A stretch of DNA of 64,000 nt. Source: Clostridium lentum. Its GTDB lineage: Bacteria > Bacillota > Clostridia > Clostridiales > Clostridiaceae. Below are positions 7,816 through 19,171 of this stretch, piece after piece (the first letter of the stretch is position 1; every line of letters starts with the position of its first letter). The position numbers and the translations under genes are program-made. The notes beneath the pieces were generated by a model that saw only the letters and a list, made by a program, of their open reading frames with translations, was not told where the DNA came from and ran no database searches. The stretch covers positions 120,128 through 184,127 of the forward strand of contig NZ_JACOOQ010000003.1 of assembly GCF_014287815.1 (NCBI RefSeq), written 5' to 3'.

Positions 7816-9618
7816 ATGGCTATGGACGATAAGGTTTTAAAGAAAAGAGAGGAAATAAGAGAAGAAGATAAATGGCTTGTAAATGAAATATACAGCAATG
7901 ATGAAGTATGGGAAAAGGAATTTGAAGAGCTTAAAACAGAAGCACCTAAATTAAAAGAATTTCAAGGAAAGCTTGGTTCTGGAGAAAAGCTATTAGAATA
8001 CTTTGAAGTAAATGAAAAAATATCTAGAAAAGCAGAAAAGATTTATGTATATGCACATTTAAGAAGTGATGAAGATACGGCCAATACTAAGTATCAAAGC
8101 ATGATGAATAGAATAGATGCCTATATGGCAGAGTATGCTACATATTCAGCTTACTTTGTACCAGAAATTCTTTCATTGGAAGATGGATTTGTTGAAAAAG
8201 AAATAGAAAGATTAGATGGCTTAAAAGAATATAAATTCTTATTGGAAAATATTTTAAAAGAAAAACCACATGTTTTAAGTGAAAAGGAAGAAGAACTGTT
8301 AGCAGCAGCATCAGATTGTCTTGATTCAGCATCTTCTATTCATAATATAATGACCAATGCAGATATGAAATTTGGTGATATTAAAGATGAAGAAGGGCAC
8401 ACTGTGGAATTAACAGAAGGAAACTATTCTTCATTTATAAGATCAAAGGATAGAGCTGTTAGAAAAGCTGCATTTGAAGGACTATTTAAAGAATATAAGG
8501 CATTTGAAAATACTTTAGCAACCACTTTATCAAGTTCTATCAAGACTTTCAATTTTGGAGCTAAAATAAGAAATTATAATAGCGCTTTAGAGGCATCATT
8601 AAAACCAAATGATATACCAGTTGAAGTATATACTAATGCTATTAAGACAATAGATGAGAATTTATCAAGTCTTCATAGATATGTTTCATTAAAGAAGAGA
8701 TTATTAGGTTTAGATGAAATGCATATGTATGATTTATATGTTTCTGTGATTGAGCTTGATAAGGAACATATAGAGTTTGATAAAGGTGTAGAAATGATTG
8801 TTGAAGGGCTTGCACCTTTAGGAAAAGAATATTTAGATATATTTACTCAAGGAATTAAGGATGGTTGGGTAGATAAATATATGAATAAGGGTAAAAGAGG
8901 TGGAGCATATTCATGGGGTGGATATGATACTAAACCATATGTACTTTTAAATTATAATTATCAATTAGGTGATGTATCAACATTAGCTCATGAAATGGGT
9001 CATTCAATACATTCATATTACTCAAGAAAAGAGCAAAGCTATTATTATGCAGGATATACTTTATTCTGTGCAGAAGTAGCATCAACTACCAATGAAGCTC
9101 TTTTAATCCATCATTTAATAAATACTGAAAAGGATAAAAAGAGAAGATTATATTTAATTAATCAAGAGTTAGAGCAAATCAGAACTACTGTATTTAGACA
9201 AATGATGTTTGCTGAATTTGAACTTTGGACTCATGAAAGCTTTGAGCAAGGAATGGCTTTAACAGCTAAAGATTATAATGAAAAATGGCATGAGTTAAAT
9301 GTTAAATATTTTGGTGAAGATATGATAGTTGATGAAGATATAGATGTTGAATGGTCAAGGATTCCTCACTTTTTCAGCGATTTTTATGTATATCAATATG
9401 CAACAGGATATGCAGCAGCATCAGCTTTTGCTAAGAATATCTTAGATGGAAAAGAAAATGCTGTAGAAAAGTATGTAGGATTTTTAAAGAGTGGTGGAAG
9501 TGATTATCCAATAGAGATATTAAAGAAAGCTGGTGTGGATATGACTACATCTATGCCACTACAAGCAACTATTGATAGATTTAATGAATTATTAGAGATG
9601 TTAGAGAAAGAAATATAG
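7816..9618 (+). CDS. pepF: Oligoendopeptidase F (M3B metallopeptidase)
   Basis: This 600-residue cytosolic zinc peptidase cleaves short peptides. The M3 zinc site is complete: HEMGH at H392, E393 and H396, and the third ligand E420 in FCAEVASTTNEALL. The N-terminal helical PepF domain and the C-terminal signatures FSDFYVYQYATGYAAAS and FLKSGGSDYPIEILKKAG are present, and the length is normal for the family. The start is ATG at 7816, or possibly the in-frame ATG at 7822; the ribosome site is far upstream but may be brought near by a hairpin. The rhomboid gene begins 2 nt after the stop, so the two are probably translated from one mRNA. Confidence 0.93.
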   Translation: MAMDDKVLKKREEIREEDKWLVNEIYSNDEVWEKEFEELKTEAPKLKEFQGKLGSGEKLLEYFEVNEKISRKAEKIYVYAHLRSDEDTANTKYQSMMNRIDAYMAEYATYSAYFVPEILSLEDGFVEKEIERLDGLKEYKFLLENILKEKPHVLSEKEEELLAAASDCLDSASSIHNIMTNADMKFGDIKDEEGHTVELTEGNYSSFIRSKDRAVRKAAFEGLFKEYKAFENTLATTLSSSIKTFNFGAKIRNYNSALEASLKPNDIPVEVYTNAIKTIDENLSSLHRYVSLKKRLLGLDEMHMYDLYVSVIELDKEHIEFDKGVEMIVEGLAPLGKEYLDIFTQGIKDGWVDKYMNKGKRGGAYSWGGYDTKPYVLLNYNYQLGDVSTLAHEMGHSIHSYYSRKEQSYYYAGYTLFCAEVASTTNEALLIHHLINTEKDKKRRLYLINQELEQIRTTVFRQMMFAEFELWTHESFEQGMALTAKDYNEKWHELNVKYFGEDMIVDEDIDVEWSRIPHFFSDFYVYQYATGYAAASAFAKNILDGKENAVEKYVGFLKSGGSDYPIEILKKAGVDMTTSMPLQATIDRFNELLEMLEKEI

Positions 9619-9620
9619 TA

Positions 9621-10586
9621 ATGGATAAATTTGAAAAAAAGTTTTTTAATACTTTAGTAAGCAAATCAGGTTTTTATATTAGAAATTTTTATAGTGAAAG
9701 CCTTAAAAAAGAACAGTGGATAGCAATTTTAGAAAATGAAAAGGTACTTTACGCTATAGTGATAGTAGAAAATTCATATAATGTTTCACTTTATGATGAG
9801 GCATATAGATATCTTAAATCTTTTAGCAATAAAAATTTTGTCATAAATGAAATTGTAACCACAGATGGTTCTTATAATTATTATGAACATGATAATATGC
9901 TTATTTATTCATTAAGAGATAAGAAAGTAGTTTACAGCAGTAGTAGTTGTAAACTACTTATTCCTATCATTAATGAAATGAATATTACAAAAAACAGAAA
10001 TAATAAAAGAAATAAACATATGATGTTGACTAACATATTAATAGCGATTAATTTGTTAGTATTTTTAATATCTGCCTGGATTTCAAAAAATATATTTAAT
10101 ATAGATATAGATACTTTAATAATCATGGGAGCAAAAGTAAATTCACTTATTGATAAAGGGCAGGTTTGGAGATTAATAACTTGTGCATTTCTTCATGGAG
10201 GATTAGTTCATATATTTTTTAATATGTATGCTTTAAAAATATTAGGACCAGAAATTCAGTATGTTTATGGAAAAATAAAGTATTTAACAATATATTTATT
10301 ATCAGCTATTGCAGCAAGTATATTTAGTTATATTTTTGGACCACAATCAGTTTCAGTAGGAGCTTCAGGAGCTATATTTGGATTGCTTGGTGCAATACTT
10401 ATATTTGGTATAAAGCATAGAAAACAAATAGGAAAAGCATATATGATGAATATTTTACAAGTTATATTTGTAAATGTAGTAATAGGTATAAGTACTAGCA
10501 ACATTGATAATGCAGCTCACTTTGGTGGGCTTATTGTTGGAGCATTAATAGCATTATTATTAGGTGAAGGAGAGAATTTTAAATGA
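9621..10586 (+). CDS. Rhomboid family intramembrane serine protease
   Basis: The 321-residue protein has a soluble N-terminal part of about 130 residues followed by six or more membrane helices. The catalytic pair is visible: S249 in GASGAIFG and H300 in NAAHFGG. The first membrane-loop motif WRLITCAFLHGGLVHIFFNM is also typical. It should cut membrane proteins within the bilayer. The N-terminal region looks like the extra domain seen in several Firmicute rhomboids. It starts 2 nt after pepF with only a weak ribosome site, which suggests coupling, and its last 4 nt overlap the next gene. Confidence 0.9.
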   Translation: MDKFEKKFFNTLVSKSGFYIRNFYSESLKKEQWIAILENEKVLYAIVIVENSYNVSLYDEAYRYLKSFSNKNFVINEIVTTDGSYNYYEHDNMLIYSLRDKKVVYSSSSCKLLIPIINEMNITKNRNNKRNKHMMLTNILIAINLLVFLISAWISKNIFNIDIDTLIIMGAKVNSLIDKGQVWRLITCAFLHGGLVHIFFNMYALKILGPEIQYVYGKIKYLTIYLLSAIAASIFSYIFGPQSVSVGASGAIFGLLGAILIFGIKHRKQIGKAYMMNILQVIFVNVVIGISTSNIDNAAHFGGLIVGALIALLLGEGENFK

Positions 10587-11197
10587 CCATTAAAAAAAAT
10601 AAACCATTTTTAGTTAATCTTATTTATATGGTGGTATTAATTATAACATTTGTATATAAGTATGCGATTAAAGATTATGATGAGTTGTTTAGAATAGGTT
10701 TATCTGCAGTTACAGCATGGATGGTTTATTTTGCATGTAAAATAACATTTTTAAAGAAATCTGAAATAAGTTTTTATGTAATACTATTATTTACTATTTG
10801 TGCCATATATTTAGGTAATGTATGGGATTTATATAGAATAGTGCCTATTTATGATAAATTATTACACTTATTATCAGGTATAATAATTGCTATCATAGGG
10901 TTTATATTATTTTTACATTTAAATAATGGAAAAATTAAAGGTGATTTTAATACTTATTTTGCAGTTATATTTTCAATTTTATTTTCAATTGCAGCTGCAG
11001 GAGTATGGGAGATATGGGAATTTTCCACTGATATACTTTTTGGATTTCATTCACAAAATAATAGCCTTATAGATACAATGATGGATATTATATGTGGAAG
11101 CATTATGGGCATAATAACTAATATACCTATATATCTATACATTAAAGGAAAAAATATATCTTTTATAGAAAATATTATTAAGGAAATGAATAGATAG
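10583..11197 (+). CDS. YjdF/DUF2238-like integral membrane protein
   Basis: This 204-residue protein has about six hydrophobic helices. Conserved polar spots sit at helix ends: YDKLLHLLSG near residues 91-100 and GVWEIWEFSTD near residues 136-146, followed by LIDTMMDIICG. These match the DUF2238/YjdF group as I recall it, whose function is unknown. The gene overlaps the rhomboid gene by 4 nt (ATGA), so the pair is translationally coupled, and it could be a partner or substrate of the protease (inference). Confidence 0.65.
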   Translation: MTIKKNKPFLVNLIYMVVLIITFVYKYAIKDYDELFRIGLSAVTAWMVYFACKITFLKKSEISFYVILLFTICAIYLGNVWDLYRIVPIYDKLLHLLSGIIIAIIGFILFLHLNNGKIKGDFNTYFAVIFSILFSIAAAGVWEIWEFSTDILFGFHSQNNSLIDTMMDIICGSIMGIITNIPIYLYIKGKNISFIENIIKEMNR

Positions 11198-11233
11198 AGT
11201 AAGAAACTATAGAAATAGTTATGGAGGAATAAA

Positions 11234-12346
11234 ATGAATGTGCTCATACTGACTGCATCTACCGGTGGTGGCCACATAAGGGCTTCAAATGCTTTGAAAA
11301 GTTATTTTAAGGAAAAAGATAATGCCATCAACGTAAATGTAGTGGATACTTTTAAGTATATTAATCCGTTACTTGATAAGACGGTAACAAATGGATATTT
11401 ATATCTAGCAAAGAAAACTCCTAAATTATATGGAAAGCTATATAAATTAAGCAATGATAAACCTATGATGAATAATTATGTTAATAGGATGAATAGTATA
11501 TTTGCCAAAAAGTTAATTCCTCTTATTGAGGAATTTAAACCACAAATAATACTTACGACTCATCCTTTTTCTACGGAAATGATTGCATATTTAAAAGATA
11601 AAAAAAAGATAAATGTACCTTTGATATGTATTATGACAGATTATGGTCCACATAATGCTTGGATAAGAGATAATGTAAATGAATATATAGTATCTAATGA
11701 TGATATGATGAAGGAAATGATAAAATCCGGTGTAGGTAAAGATAAGATACATTCTTTTGGTATCCCTATAGAAAATGATTTCTATGATGATAAAAAGAAT
11801 AGCATTTATATGAATGATGTAAATTTAAATCATCATAAGAAAGTTGTTCTTATGATGGCAGGAAGTTTTGGTGTAAAAAATATACTTGGAATTTATGAAG
11901 ATATTATAGATATTGACTATGATTTTGAATTAATTATAGTTACAGGTAGAAATAAAAAGCTTTATGAAAAGTTTCAAGAAAAGGTTGCTTTAAGTGAAAA
12001 GGATGTAAAGCTTATATACTTTACAGAGCAAATTGTTAAGTATATGAAGTGTGCCGATATGATAATCACTAAACCTGGAGGTCTTACAGTAACTGAAGCA
12101 CTAGCTTGTAATATACCTTTGGTAATCTTTGATGCAATACCAGGCCAAGAGGAAGACAATGCAGATTTTCTTATTAAGAATAATATGGCTATAAGATTAA
12201 GCAGTGACGATAAAAGTATAAGAAACACCATTGAAGTTTTATTAACTAATGATGAAAAATTAAAAACAATGAAAAAAGCATGTATTGCTTTTGATAAAAG
12301 TAAATCTTGCGAAAATATATTTAGTTTAATAAAAGAAATAAAATAA
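11234..12346 (+). CDS. MGDG synthase/UgtP-like glycosyltransferase (GT28)
   Basis: This 370-residue enzyme has the N-terminal MGDG-synthase block with GGGHIRAS near residue 11 and the C-terminal GT28 donor site KPGGLTVTEALACNIP near residue 284. Family members move sugars from UDP-sugar to diacylglycerol at the inner membrane face, making glycolipids and lipoteichoic acid anchors. The acceptor cannot be fixed from sequence, and some clostridial members are labelled UDP-N-acetylglucosamine transferases. TGGAGGA precedes the ATG. It follows the YjdF-like gene by 36 nt and may close the pepF operon. Confidence 0.82.
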   Translation: MNVLILTASTGGGHIRASNALKSYFKEKDNAINVNVVDTFKYINPLLDKTVTNGYLYLAKKTPKLYGKLYKLSNDKPMMNNYVNRMNSIFAKKLIPLIEEFKPQIILTTHPFSTEMIAYLKDKKKINVPLICIMTDYGPHNAWIRDNVNEYIVSNDDMMKEMIKSGVGKDKIHSFGIPIENDFYDDKKNSIYMNDVNLNHHKKVVLMMAGSFGVKNILGIYEDIIDIDYDFELIIVTGRNKKLYEKFQEKVALSEKDVKLIYFTEQIVKYMKCADMIITKPGGLTVTEALACNIPLVIFDAIPGQEEDNADFLIKNNMAIRLSSDDKSIRNTIEVLLTNDEKLKTMKKACIAFDKSKSCENIFSLIKEIK

Positions 12347-12395
12347 TAAAAAAGTAAAGAGAGATTTTATAAAATATTAAAAAATTTACAAAACA

Positions 12396-12425
12396 TTACT
12401 TTTTTGCTTTGAAAAGGGGTATAAT
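12396..12425 (+). promoter_or_regulatory. Probable promoter of gdhA
   Basis: A perfect TATAAT at 12420-12425 stands 35 nt before the start codon. The -35 element is weak (TTACTT at 12396-12401, 18-nt spacer). Confidence 0.5.
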
Positions 12426-12429
12426 ATAA

Positions 12430-13806
<1,377 letters not shown>

Positions 13807-13847
13807 AAGTTAATAAATTAAAAATTAATAAATACGAATTAAGAAGG

Positions 13848-13876
13848 AGTTCTCAAAGATTTTGGGAACTTTTTTC
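13848..13876 (+). terminator. Terminator of gdhA
   Basis: Ten pairs join AGTTCTCAAA (13848-13857) and TTTGGGAACT (13861-13870), with one G-T pair and a 3-nt loop, followed by a long T-rich run. Confidence 0.9.
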
Positions 13877-13987
13877 TTTTTAGATAATATATAAAGAGCA
13901 ACTAAAATATTATAATTTAAAGTTTTTAATGAAAGATATAATAAAATGTGAAAGGAAAAAATAAATATATGTAATCGAAAGTATGTT

Positions 13988-14015
13988 TTGTTAAAATATA
14001 AAAATGTGATAGAAT
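13988..14015 (+). promoter_or_regulatory. Probable promoter of the parE-parC unit
   Basis: TTGTTA at 13988-13993, a 16-nt spacer, and TAGAAT at 14010-14015 lie 46 nt before the parE start. The consensus match is moderate. Confidence 0.45.
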
Positions 14016-14061
14016 ATTATAGTTAAAAATTAAAGAATGGTTTTTGGAGGATTGAAGAGAC

Positions 14062-16005
14062 ATGGAAAATAGAGTTAAGTATGATGTAACTGACTTAACG
14101 TCACTTGAAAAACTTGAACCAGTAAGAGTTAGACCAGGGATGTATATTGGGTCTACTGGAACAAAGGGATTACATCACTGCATATGGGAAATACTAGATA
14201 ACTCCATTGACGAAATTTCAAATGGTTATGGAAATAAGGCAAGTATTATCTTAAATAAAGATAAAAGTGTAACAATCATAGATAATGGTAGAGGAGTTCC
14301 TACGGGAGTACATCCAATTAAGAAAAAGACAGGTGTGGAAATGGTTTATACGGAACTTCACACTGGTGGTAAGTTTGATAATAAGAATTATAAAACATCA
14401 GGTGGACTTCATGGTGTTGGTGCAGCTGTAGTAAATGCACTATCAGAATGGTTAGAGGTAGAAGTTCATCAAAATGGCAATATATATAGACAGAGATTTG
14501 AATATGCTTTTGATAAAGAATTAGGCAAAGATATGCCAGGTACAGCAGTTACTACTTTGGAAATAGTAGGAAAATCAAAGGATACTGGTACAAGAGTAAC
14601 TTTTAAACCATCAAAGGAAGTATTTAGTACCACAGATTTTAAATTCGATGTTATAGATGAGAGATTAAAAGAATTATCATTTCAAAATAAAGGAATATAC
14701 TTAGAACTTATAGATAGAAGAAAAGATGAAGAAGTAAAAAGGGAATATTATTCAGAAAATGGTCTTTTAGACTTTATAAAATACTTAAATGAAAGTAAAA
14801 CACCAATTCATCAAAATCCTATAATTTTTGAAGGTGAAAGAAATCTTGGAAACACTCAGATGTTTGGTGAAGTATGCATTCAATTTACAGATTCAACTAC
14901 AGAGTATATAGCAAGTTATGTAAATAATATTCCAACAACAGAAGCTGGAACTCATGAAAGTGGATTTAAAACAGGAATGACTAGAGCATTTAAAGAGTGG
15001 GCTAAGAAATTAGGATTAGTTAAGGAAAAAGATAAAGAATTTGAGGGTGATGATTTAAGAGAAGGTATGACGGCCATCGTAAGAATCAAGATAACCAATC
15101 CTGTTTTTGAAGGACAGACTAAAACTAAGCTAGGAAGTTCAGAAGCTTATACAATGATGAATGATTTATCCTATACTAAGTTTTGTGAATGGATAGAAGA
15201 TAATAAAGAAGTAGCTACAAGTCTTATAAACAATGCTTTAGCAGCAGCACAAAGAAGAGAAAAGATAAAAAAAATCAATGAAGCAGAAAAGAAAAAGGTA
15301 GGAAAAGGAACAGCACCTCTTGCAGGAAAGATAGCTGTATGTACTTTAAAAGATAAAAGTGTAAATGAATTTATCGTAGTGGAGGGAGATTCTGCCGGAG
15401 GTTCTGCAAAACAAGCTAGAGATAGAAGATTCCAAAGCATAATGCCTTCAAAAGGTAAAATTATGAATACTGAAAAGCAAAAACTTGAAAATGTCTTAGC
15501 ATCAGAGGAACTTAAGATATTTAATACTGCTATAGGTACAGGAACTTTAGATAATTATAGAGAAGAAGATTTAAAATATGACAAAATAATAATCATGAGT
15601 GATGCAGATGTTGATGGATATCATATCAGAACATTATGGATGACTTACATTTATAGATATATGAAACCATTAATAACTAATGGACACTTATATTTAGCAC
15701 AGCCACCTTTATATAAAGTTTATAAAACTGTAAAAGGTAAAGAAGTGTTTAAATATGCTTTTAGTGATGATGAACTAGAAGAAGTTAAAAAAGAAATTGG
15801 AAAGGGATTCTTAATACAGAGATATAAAGGACTTGGAGAAATGAATCCAGAGCAGCTTTGGGATACAACATTAAATCCAGAAACAAGAACCCTTTATAAA
15901 GTTACCATAGAAGATGCTGCCAAAGCAGAAAAAATGGTATCACTTCTTATGGGTGATGTAGTAGAACCAAGAAAGAATTATATGTATAAATATGCAGAGT
16001 TTTAA
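14062..16005 (+). CDS. parE: Topoisomerase IV subunit B
   Basis: This 647-residue type IIA topoisomerase ATPase subunit has the GHKL site EILDNSIDE with N47, DNGRGVPTG and GGLHGVGAAVVNALS, then the transducer domain. The TOPRIM part shows EGDSAGGSAKQARDRRFQ and the metal-binding SDADVDGYHIRTL, and the usual C-terminal PEQLWDTTLNPETR is present. The length fits GyrB or ParE. ParE is chosen because its partner lacks a GyrA-box and because clostridia usually keep gyrA and gyrB near the origin. GGAGG lies ahead of the ATG. The stop is 24 nt before parC. Confidence 0.85.
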   Translation: MENRVKYDVTDLTSLEKLEPVRVRPGMYIGSTGTKGLHHCIWEILDNSIDEISNGYGNKASIILNKDKSVTIIDNGRGVPTGVHPIKKKTGVEMVYTELHTGGKFDNKNYKTSGGLHGVGAAVVNALSEWLEVEVHQNGNIYRQRFEYAFDKELGKDMPGTAVTTLEIVGKSKDTGTRVTFKPSKEVFSTTDFKFDVIDERLKELSFQNKGIYLELIDRRKDEEVKREYYSENGLLDFIKYLNESKTPIHQNPIIFEGERNLGNTQMFGEVCIQFTDSTTEYIASYVNNIPTTEAGTHESGFKTGMTRAFKEWAKKLGLVKEKDKEFEGDDLREGMTAIVRIKITNPVFEGQTKTKLGSSEAYTMMNDLSYTKFCEWIEDNKEVATSLINNALAAAQRREKIKKINEAEKKKVGKGTAPLAGKIAVCTLKDKSVNEFIVVEGDSAGGSAKQARDRRFQSIMPSKGKIMNTEKQKLENVLASEELKIFNTAIGTGTLDNYREEDLKYDKIIIMSDADVDGYHIRTLWMTYIYRYMKPLITNGHLYLAQPPLYKVYKTVKGKEVFKYAFSDDELEEVKKEIGKGFLIQRYKGLGEMNPEQLWDTTLNPETRTLYKVTIEDAAKAEKMVSLLMGDVVEPRKNYMYKYAEF

Positions 16006-16029
16006 AATAGAGAAGAGGTAGAATTAAAT

Positions 16030-18924
16030 ATGGCAAAGAAAGAGATAAATATTCCTAGAGATAGGAACATAATGACGGTTCCAATAGAAGAAGCTATGCC
16101 AGATAATTATCTTCCATATGCAGTTGAAGTTGCAAAAGAAAGAGCACTTCCAGATGTTAGAGATGGGTTAAAGCCAGTTCATAGAAGGATTCTTTATGGA
16201 TCATATCTGTTAAAGGCTTTTCCAGATAGACCATATTATAAATCAGCAAGAATAGTTGGAGATGTATTAGGTAAGTTCCATCCTCATGGAGATTCATCAG
16301 TTTATGAAGCAATGGTTATTATGGCACAGGATTTCTCAACAAGAGAACCATTATTTGATGGACATGGGAATTTTGGATCAATGGATGGAGATAGTGCAGC
16401 AGCGATGCGTTATACTGAAGCAAGACTTTCCAATATAGCTATGGAAATGCTTAAAGATATTGATAAGGATACAGTGGATATGGTTCCTAACTATTCAGAT
16501 AGTGATTTTGAACCTAAGGTACTTCCTTCAAGATATCCTAATCTTTTAGTAAATGGTACATTTGGTATTGCAGTAGGATTGGCAACAAATATACCTCCTC
16601 ATAATTTAGGAGAAGTAACAGATGCAGTGCTAGCAACTATAGATAATCCAGAAATAACTACAGAGCAATTAATGGAATATATAAAAGCTCCTGACTTACC
16701 AACAGGAGGAATATTAATAGGTAAGAAATCATTACTTTCTGCTTATGAAACAGGAGAAGGAAAGGTTACTTTAAGAGCTAAAACATCTATAGAGACATTG
16801 GAAAATGGTAGATTGGGAATTGTTATTACAGAATTCCCATATAGAAGATGTAAAGCGAAATTATTACAGACAATATCTGAAATGACTGGTGATAAGAAAC
16901 ATCAAAAAGTTCTTGAAAGTATAGTTGATATTAGAGATGAATCAGATAGAAGTGGAGTAAGAGCTGTAATAGAATTTAAGAAGTCTACTACAAGAGAATC
17001 AGTAGATAAGGTTCTTAAATATTTATTTAAGAAAACTGATTTACAATGTAATTTAAGTTTTAATATGGTTGCTTTAGCCAATGGAAAGCCACAAACAATG
17101 GGGCTTAAGACTATATTAATGCATTATATTGAACATCAAAAAGAAATTATTACTAGAAGAACTATAAAAGAGTTATCAATAGCAGAAAAGAGATTCCATA
17201 TAGTTGAAGGTTTTATTAAGGCAATAAATATATTAGATGAAGTTATTACTACCATAAGATCTTCTAAGTCTAAAAAGGATGCTGGAATAAATCTTGTTAC
17301 TAAATTTGGCTTTACAGAAGAGCAGGCTGAAGCAATTTTAGAGCTTATGCTTTATAGATTAACTGGCCTTGAAATAACAGTATTTCAAAAAGAATATGCT
17401 GAATTAGAAAAGAAAATAAGTAAGTTAAAGAAGATTTTAGCTAGCGAAAAAGAGCTTTTAAAAGTTGTTAAAACTGAATTAAAAGAAATCACTGACAAAT
17501 ATAGAAAACCAAGAAGAACTATGGTGGTGGAAAATGATAGTGAAGCTAGGATAGATGTGGAAGAGCTTATTGTTGTTGAGGATGTAATGATTACTTTATC
17601 AAAAGATGGATTTATTAAGAGATTACCAGTAAGAAGTTACACTAGATCTAATTCTAATGCTGATGATATAGATTATAGAGATGGTGATGAACTTAAATAC
17701 TTATTTAAATCTAATACAGCAGAGAACGTCATAGTGTTTACAGATAAGGGAAATATGTATCAAACTAAAGGTATAAATATTCCCGAATGCAAATGGAAAG
17801 AAAAAGGTGAAAGAATTGATTCCATTATTAAAGCTTTAGATTTAGATGAAGAGACTATTATATCTGCAATGTCCATAAATATATTTGATGCAGAAAGAAG
17901 TTTTCTATTCATTACTAATAAGGGTACTATAAAGAAAAGTACATTAGACAAGTTTGTAACAAATTATAGCAAGCTACAAGCTTTAAAGCTTAGAGAAAAT
18001 GAATTTGTTGTAAATTGTGTTCTTGTAGATAGTGAATTTGACGGGCAATTCTTAGAAGTAAAATCTAAACTAGGTTTAGAATTCAAGTTACAGGTACCAG
18101 TGATTGAAGATATGCAAAGAAATGTTTTAGGACAACAGCTATTTAATTTAACAGCAGATGATGAAGTTGTTGAAGTAGCTTATACTAATGAGTTTGAATA
18201 CTATGAATTCTCTGTAGGACTTACTGCCAAGAATAATTTCAAAGTTTTTGCCAAAGCTAAGAAAAATGATAGATTAAAGGTAAATACTGATAATTTAAGT
18301 GATTTAATATTATTTAGTAATAAAGGTAATGTATATAAGGTTAAGGGATTCTTACTTACAAAGATCAATGAAAAAGAAATACCATTAACAAGTTTAGTAG
18401 ATGGCTTCAGTAAAGGTGAAATAATTATAGATATTTACTCTATAAAAGATTTCACTATGGAAAAGATGCTGTACTTCTTCACTAAGAAGGGGATGGTTAA
18501 AAAGACTGCCTTAAGTGAGTATGGTGGAGAATATTTAGTTCAGCAAGGTTATAAATTCAAGTATGAAAATGATGAGATAATTGCTGTGAGAATGGCTGAT
18601 GATGTTTTAAGTGATGTTATTATAGTAACTAAAGGTGGAATGGCAATTAAATTCTCCAGTGAAAATGTAAATTCAATGGGAAGAATAGCATCAGGTGTTA
18701 CAGGAATTAGTTTAAGAGATGGTGATGAAGTAATTTCTGCAGATGTTAAGGAAAATCATGAAGATTTAGAAGTAATAAATAATGATATAATAACATTAAT
18801 ATCTAAAAATAAGGAAAAGAAAGAAATTAAGATGACAGACATTAAGTTACAAAATAGGGCTGGAAGAGGAAGTATAATTATGGTAACAGAACTTAATGAT
18901 GAAATAGTAGAAGTAAACTTTTAA
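16030..18924 (+). CDS. parC: Topoisomerase IV subunit A
   Basis: This 964-residue breakage-reunion subunit works with ParE to unlink daughter chromosomes. The catalytic Tyr is Y128 in [11 protein letters not shown]. The quinolone pocket reads [10 protein letters not shown] with S89 and E93, the usual susceptible type. After the coiled-coil arm (about residues 370-500), the C-terminal beta-pinwheel starts near residue 520; the GyrA-box expected of a gyrase (QRRGGKG-like) is not found in the first blade, which supports decatenase rather than gyrase function. The C-terminal domain is longer than in E. coli ParC. A hairpin terminator follows. Confidence 0.85.
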   Translation: MAKKEINIPRDRNIMTVPIEEAMPDNYLPYAVEVAKERALPDVRDGLKPVHRRILYGSYLLKAFPDRPYYKSARIVGDVLGKFHPHGDSSVYEAMVIMAQDFSTREPLFDGHGNFGSMDGDSAAAMRYTEARLSNIAMEMLKDIDKDTVDMVPNYSDSDFEPKVLPSRYPNLLVNGTFGIAVGLATNIPPHNLGEVTDAVLATIDNPEITTEQLMEYIKAPDLPTGGILIGKKSLLSAYETGEGKVTLRAKTSIETLENGRLGIVITEFPYRRCKAKLLQTISEMTGDKKHQKVLESIVDIRDESDRSGVRAVIEFKKSTTRESVDKVLKYLFKKTDLQCNLSFNMVALANGKPQTMGLKTILMHYIEHQKEIITRRTIKELSIAEKRFHIVEGFIKAINILDEVITTIRSSKSKKDAGINLVTKFGFTEEQAEAILELMLYRLTGLEITVFQKEYAELEKKISKLKKILASEKELLKVVKTELKEITDKYRKPRRTMVVENDSEARIDVEELIVVEDVMITLSKDGFIKRLPVRSYTRSNSNADDIDYRDGDELKYLFKSNTAENVIVFTDKGNMYQTKGINIPECKWKEKGERIDSIIKALDLDEETIISAMSINIFDAERSFLFITNKGTIKKSTLDKFVTNYSKLQALKLRENEFVVNCVLVDSEFDGQFLEVKSKLGLEFKLQVPVIEDMQRNVLGQQLFNLTADDEVVEVAYTNEFEYYEFSVGLTAKNNFKVFAKAKKNDRLKVNTDNLSDLILFSNKGNVYKVKGFLLTKINEKEIPLTSLVDGFSKGEIIIDIYSIKDFTMEKMLYFFTKKGMVKKTALSEYGGEYLVQQGYKFKYENDEIIAVRMADDVLSDVIIVTKGGMAIKFSSENVNSMGRIASGVTGISLRDGDEVISADVKENHEDLEVINNDIITLISKNKEKKEIKMTDIKLQNRAGRGSIIMVTELNDEIVEVNF

Positions 18925-18930
18925 TTGATA

Positions 18931-18984
18931 AATACAGTAGATATATTGGTGAAAAATACAATATTCTACTGTGTTTATTTTTTA
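18931..18984 (+). terminator. Terminator of the parE-parC unit
   Basis: An imperfect inverted repeat joins AATACAGTAGATATATTG (18931-18948) with CAATATTCTACTGTGTT (18959-18975), with one bulge and one mismatch, and is followed by a T-rich tail. Confidence 0.8.
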
Positions 18985-19041
18985 AAAACGCCAAATGAAT
19001 AAAATACTACGCAAAAACACAGAAAATGATAAGTTTAATAA

Positions 19042-19070
19042 TTGAGAAAATATTATTAAAATGTTAATAT
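19042..19070 (+). promoter_or_regulatory. Possible promoter of the giant surface protein gene
   Basis: TTGAGA at 19042-19047, a 17-nt spacer, and TAATAT at 19065-19070 lie about 100 nt before the start. The resulting leader is long and AT-rich. Confidence 0.4.
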
Positions 19071-19171
19071 AAAAAATGAGCTCTTTAAAATTAAATATTA
19101 TTAAAATATATAAAAAAAGAGGTGATTATATAGTCGAAAAAAGATAATAATTAGAGAGGAGTGAAGAACAA

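Noticed and set aside
14062..18924. Reading the topoisomerase pair as gyrB-gyrA
   Set aside because: The A subunit lacks a GyrA-box-like motif and the pair is not in a recognisable origin context, so topoisomerase IV is preferred. The choice stays open until the rest of the genome is seen.
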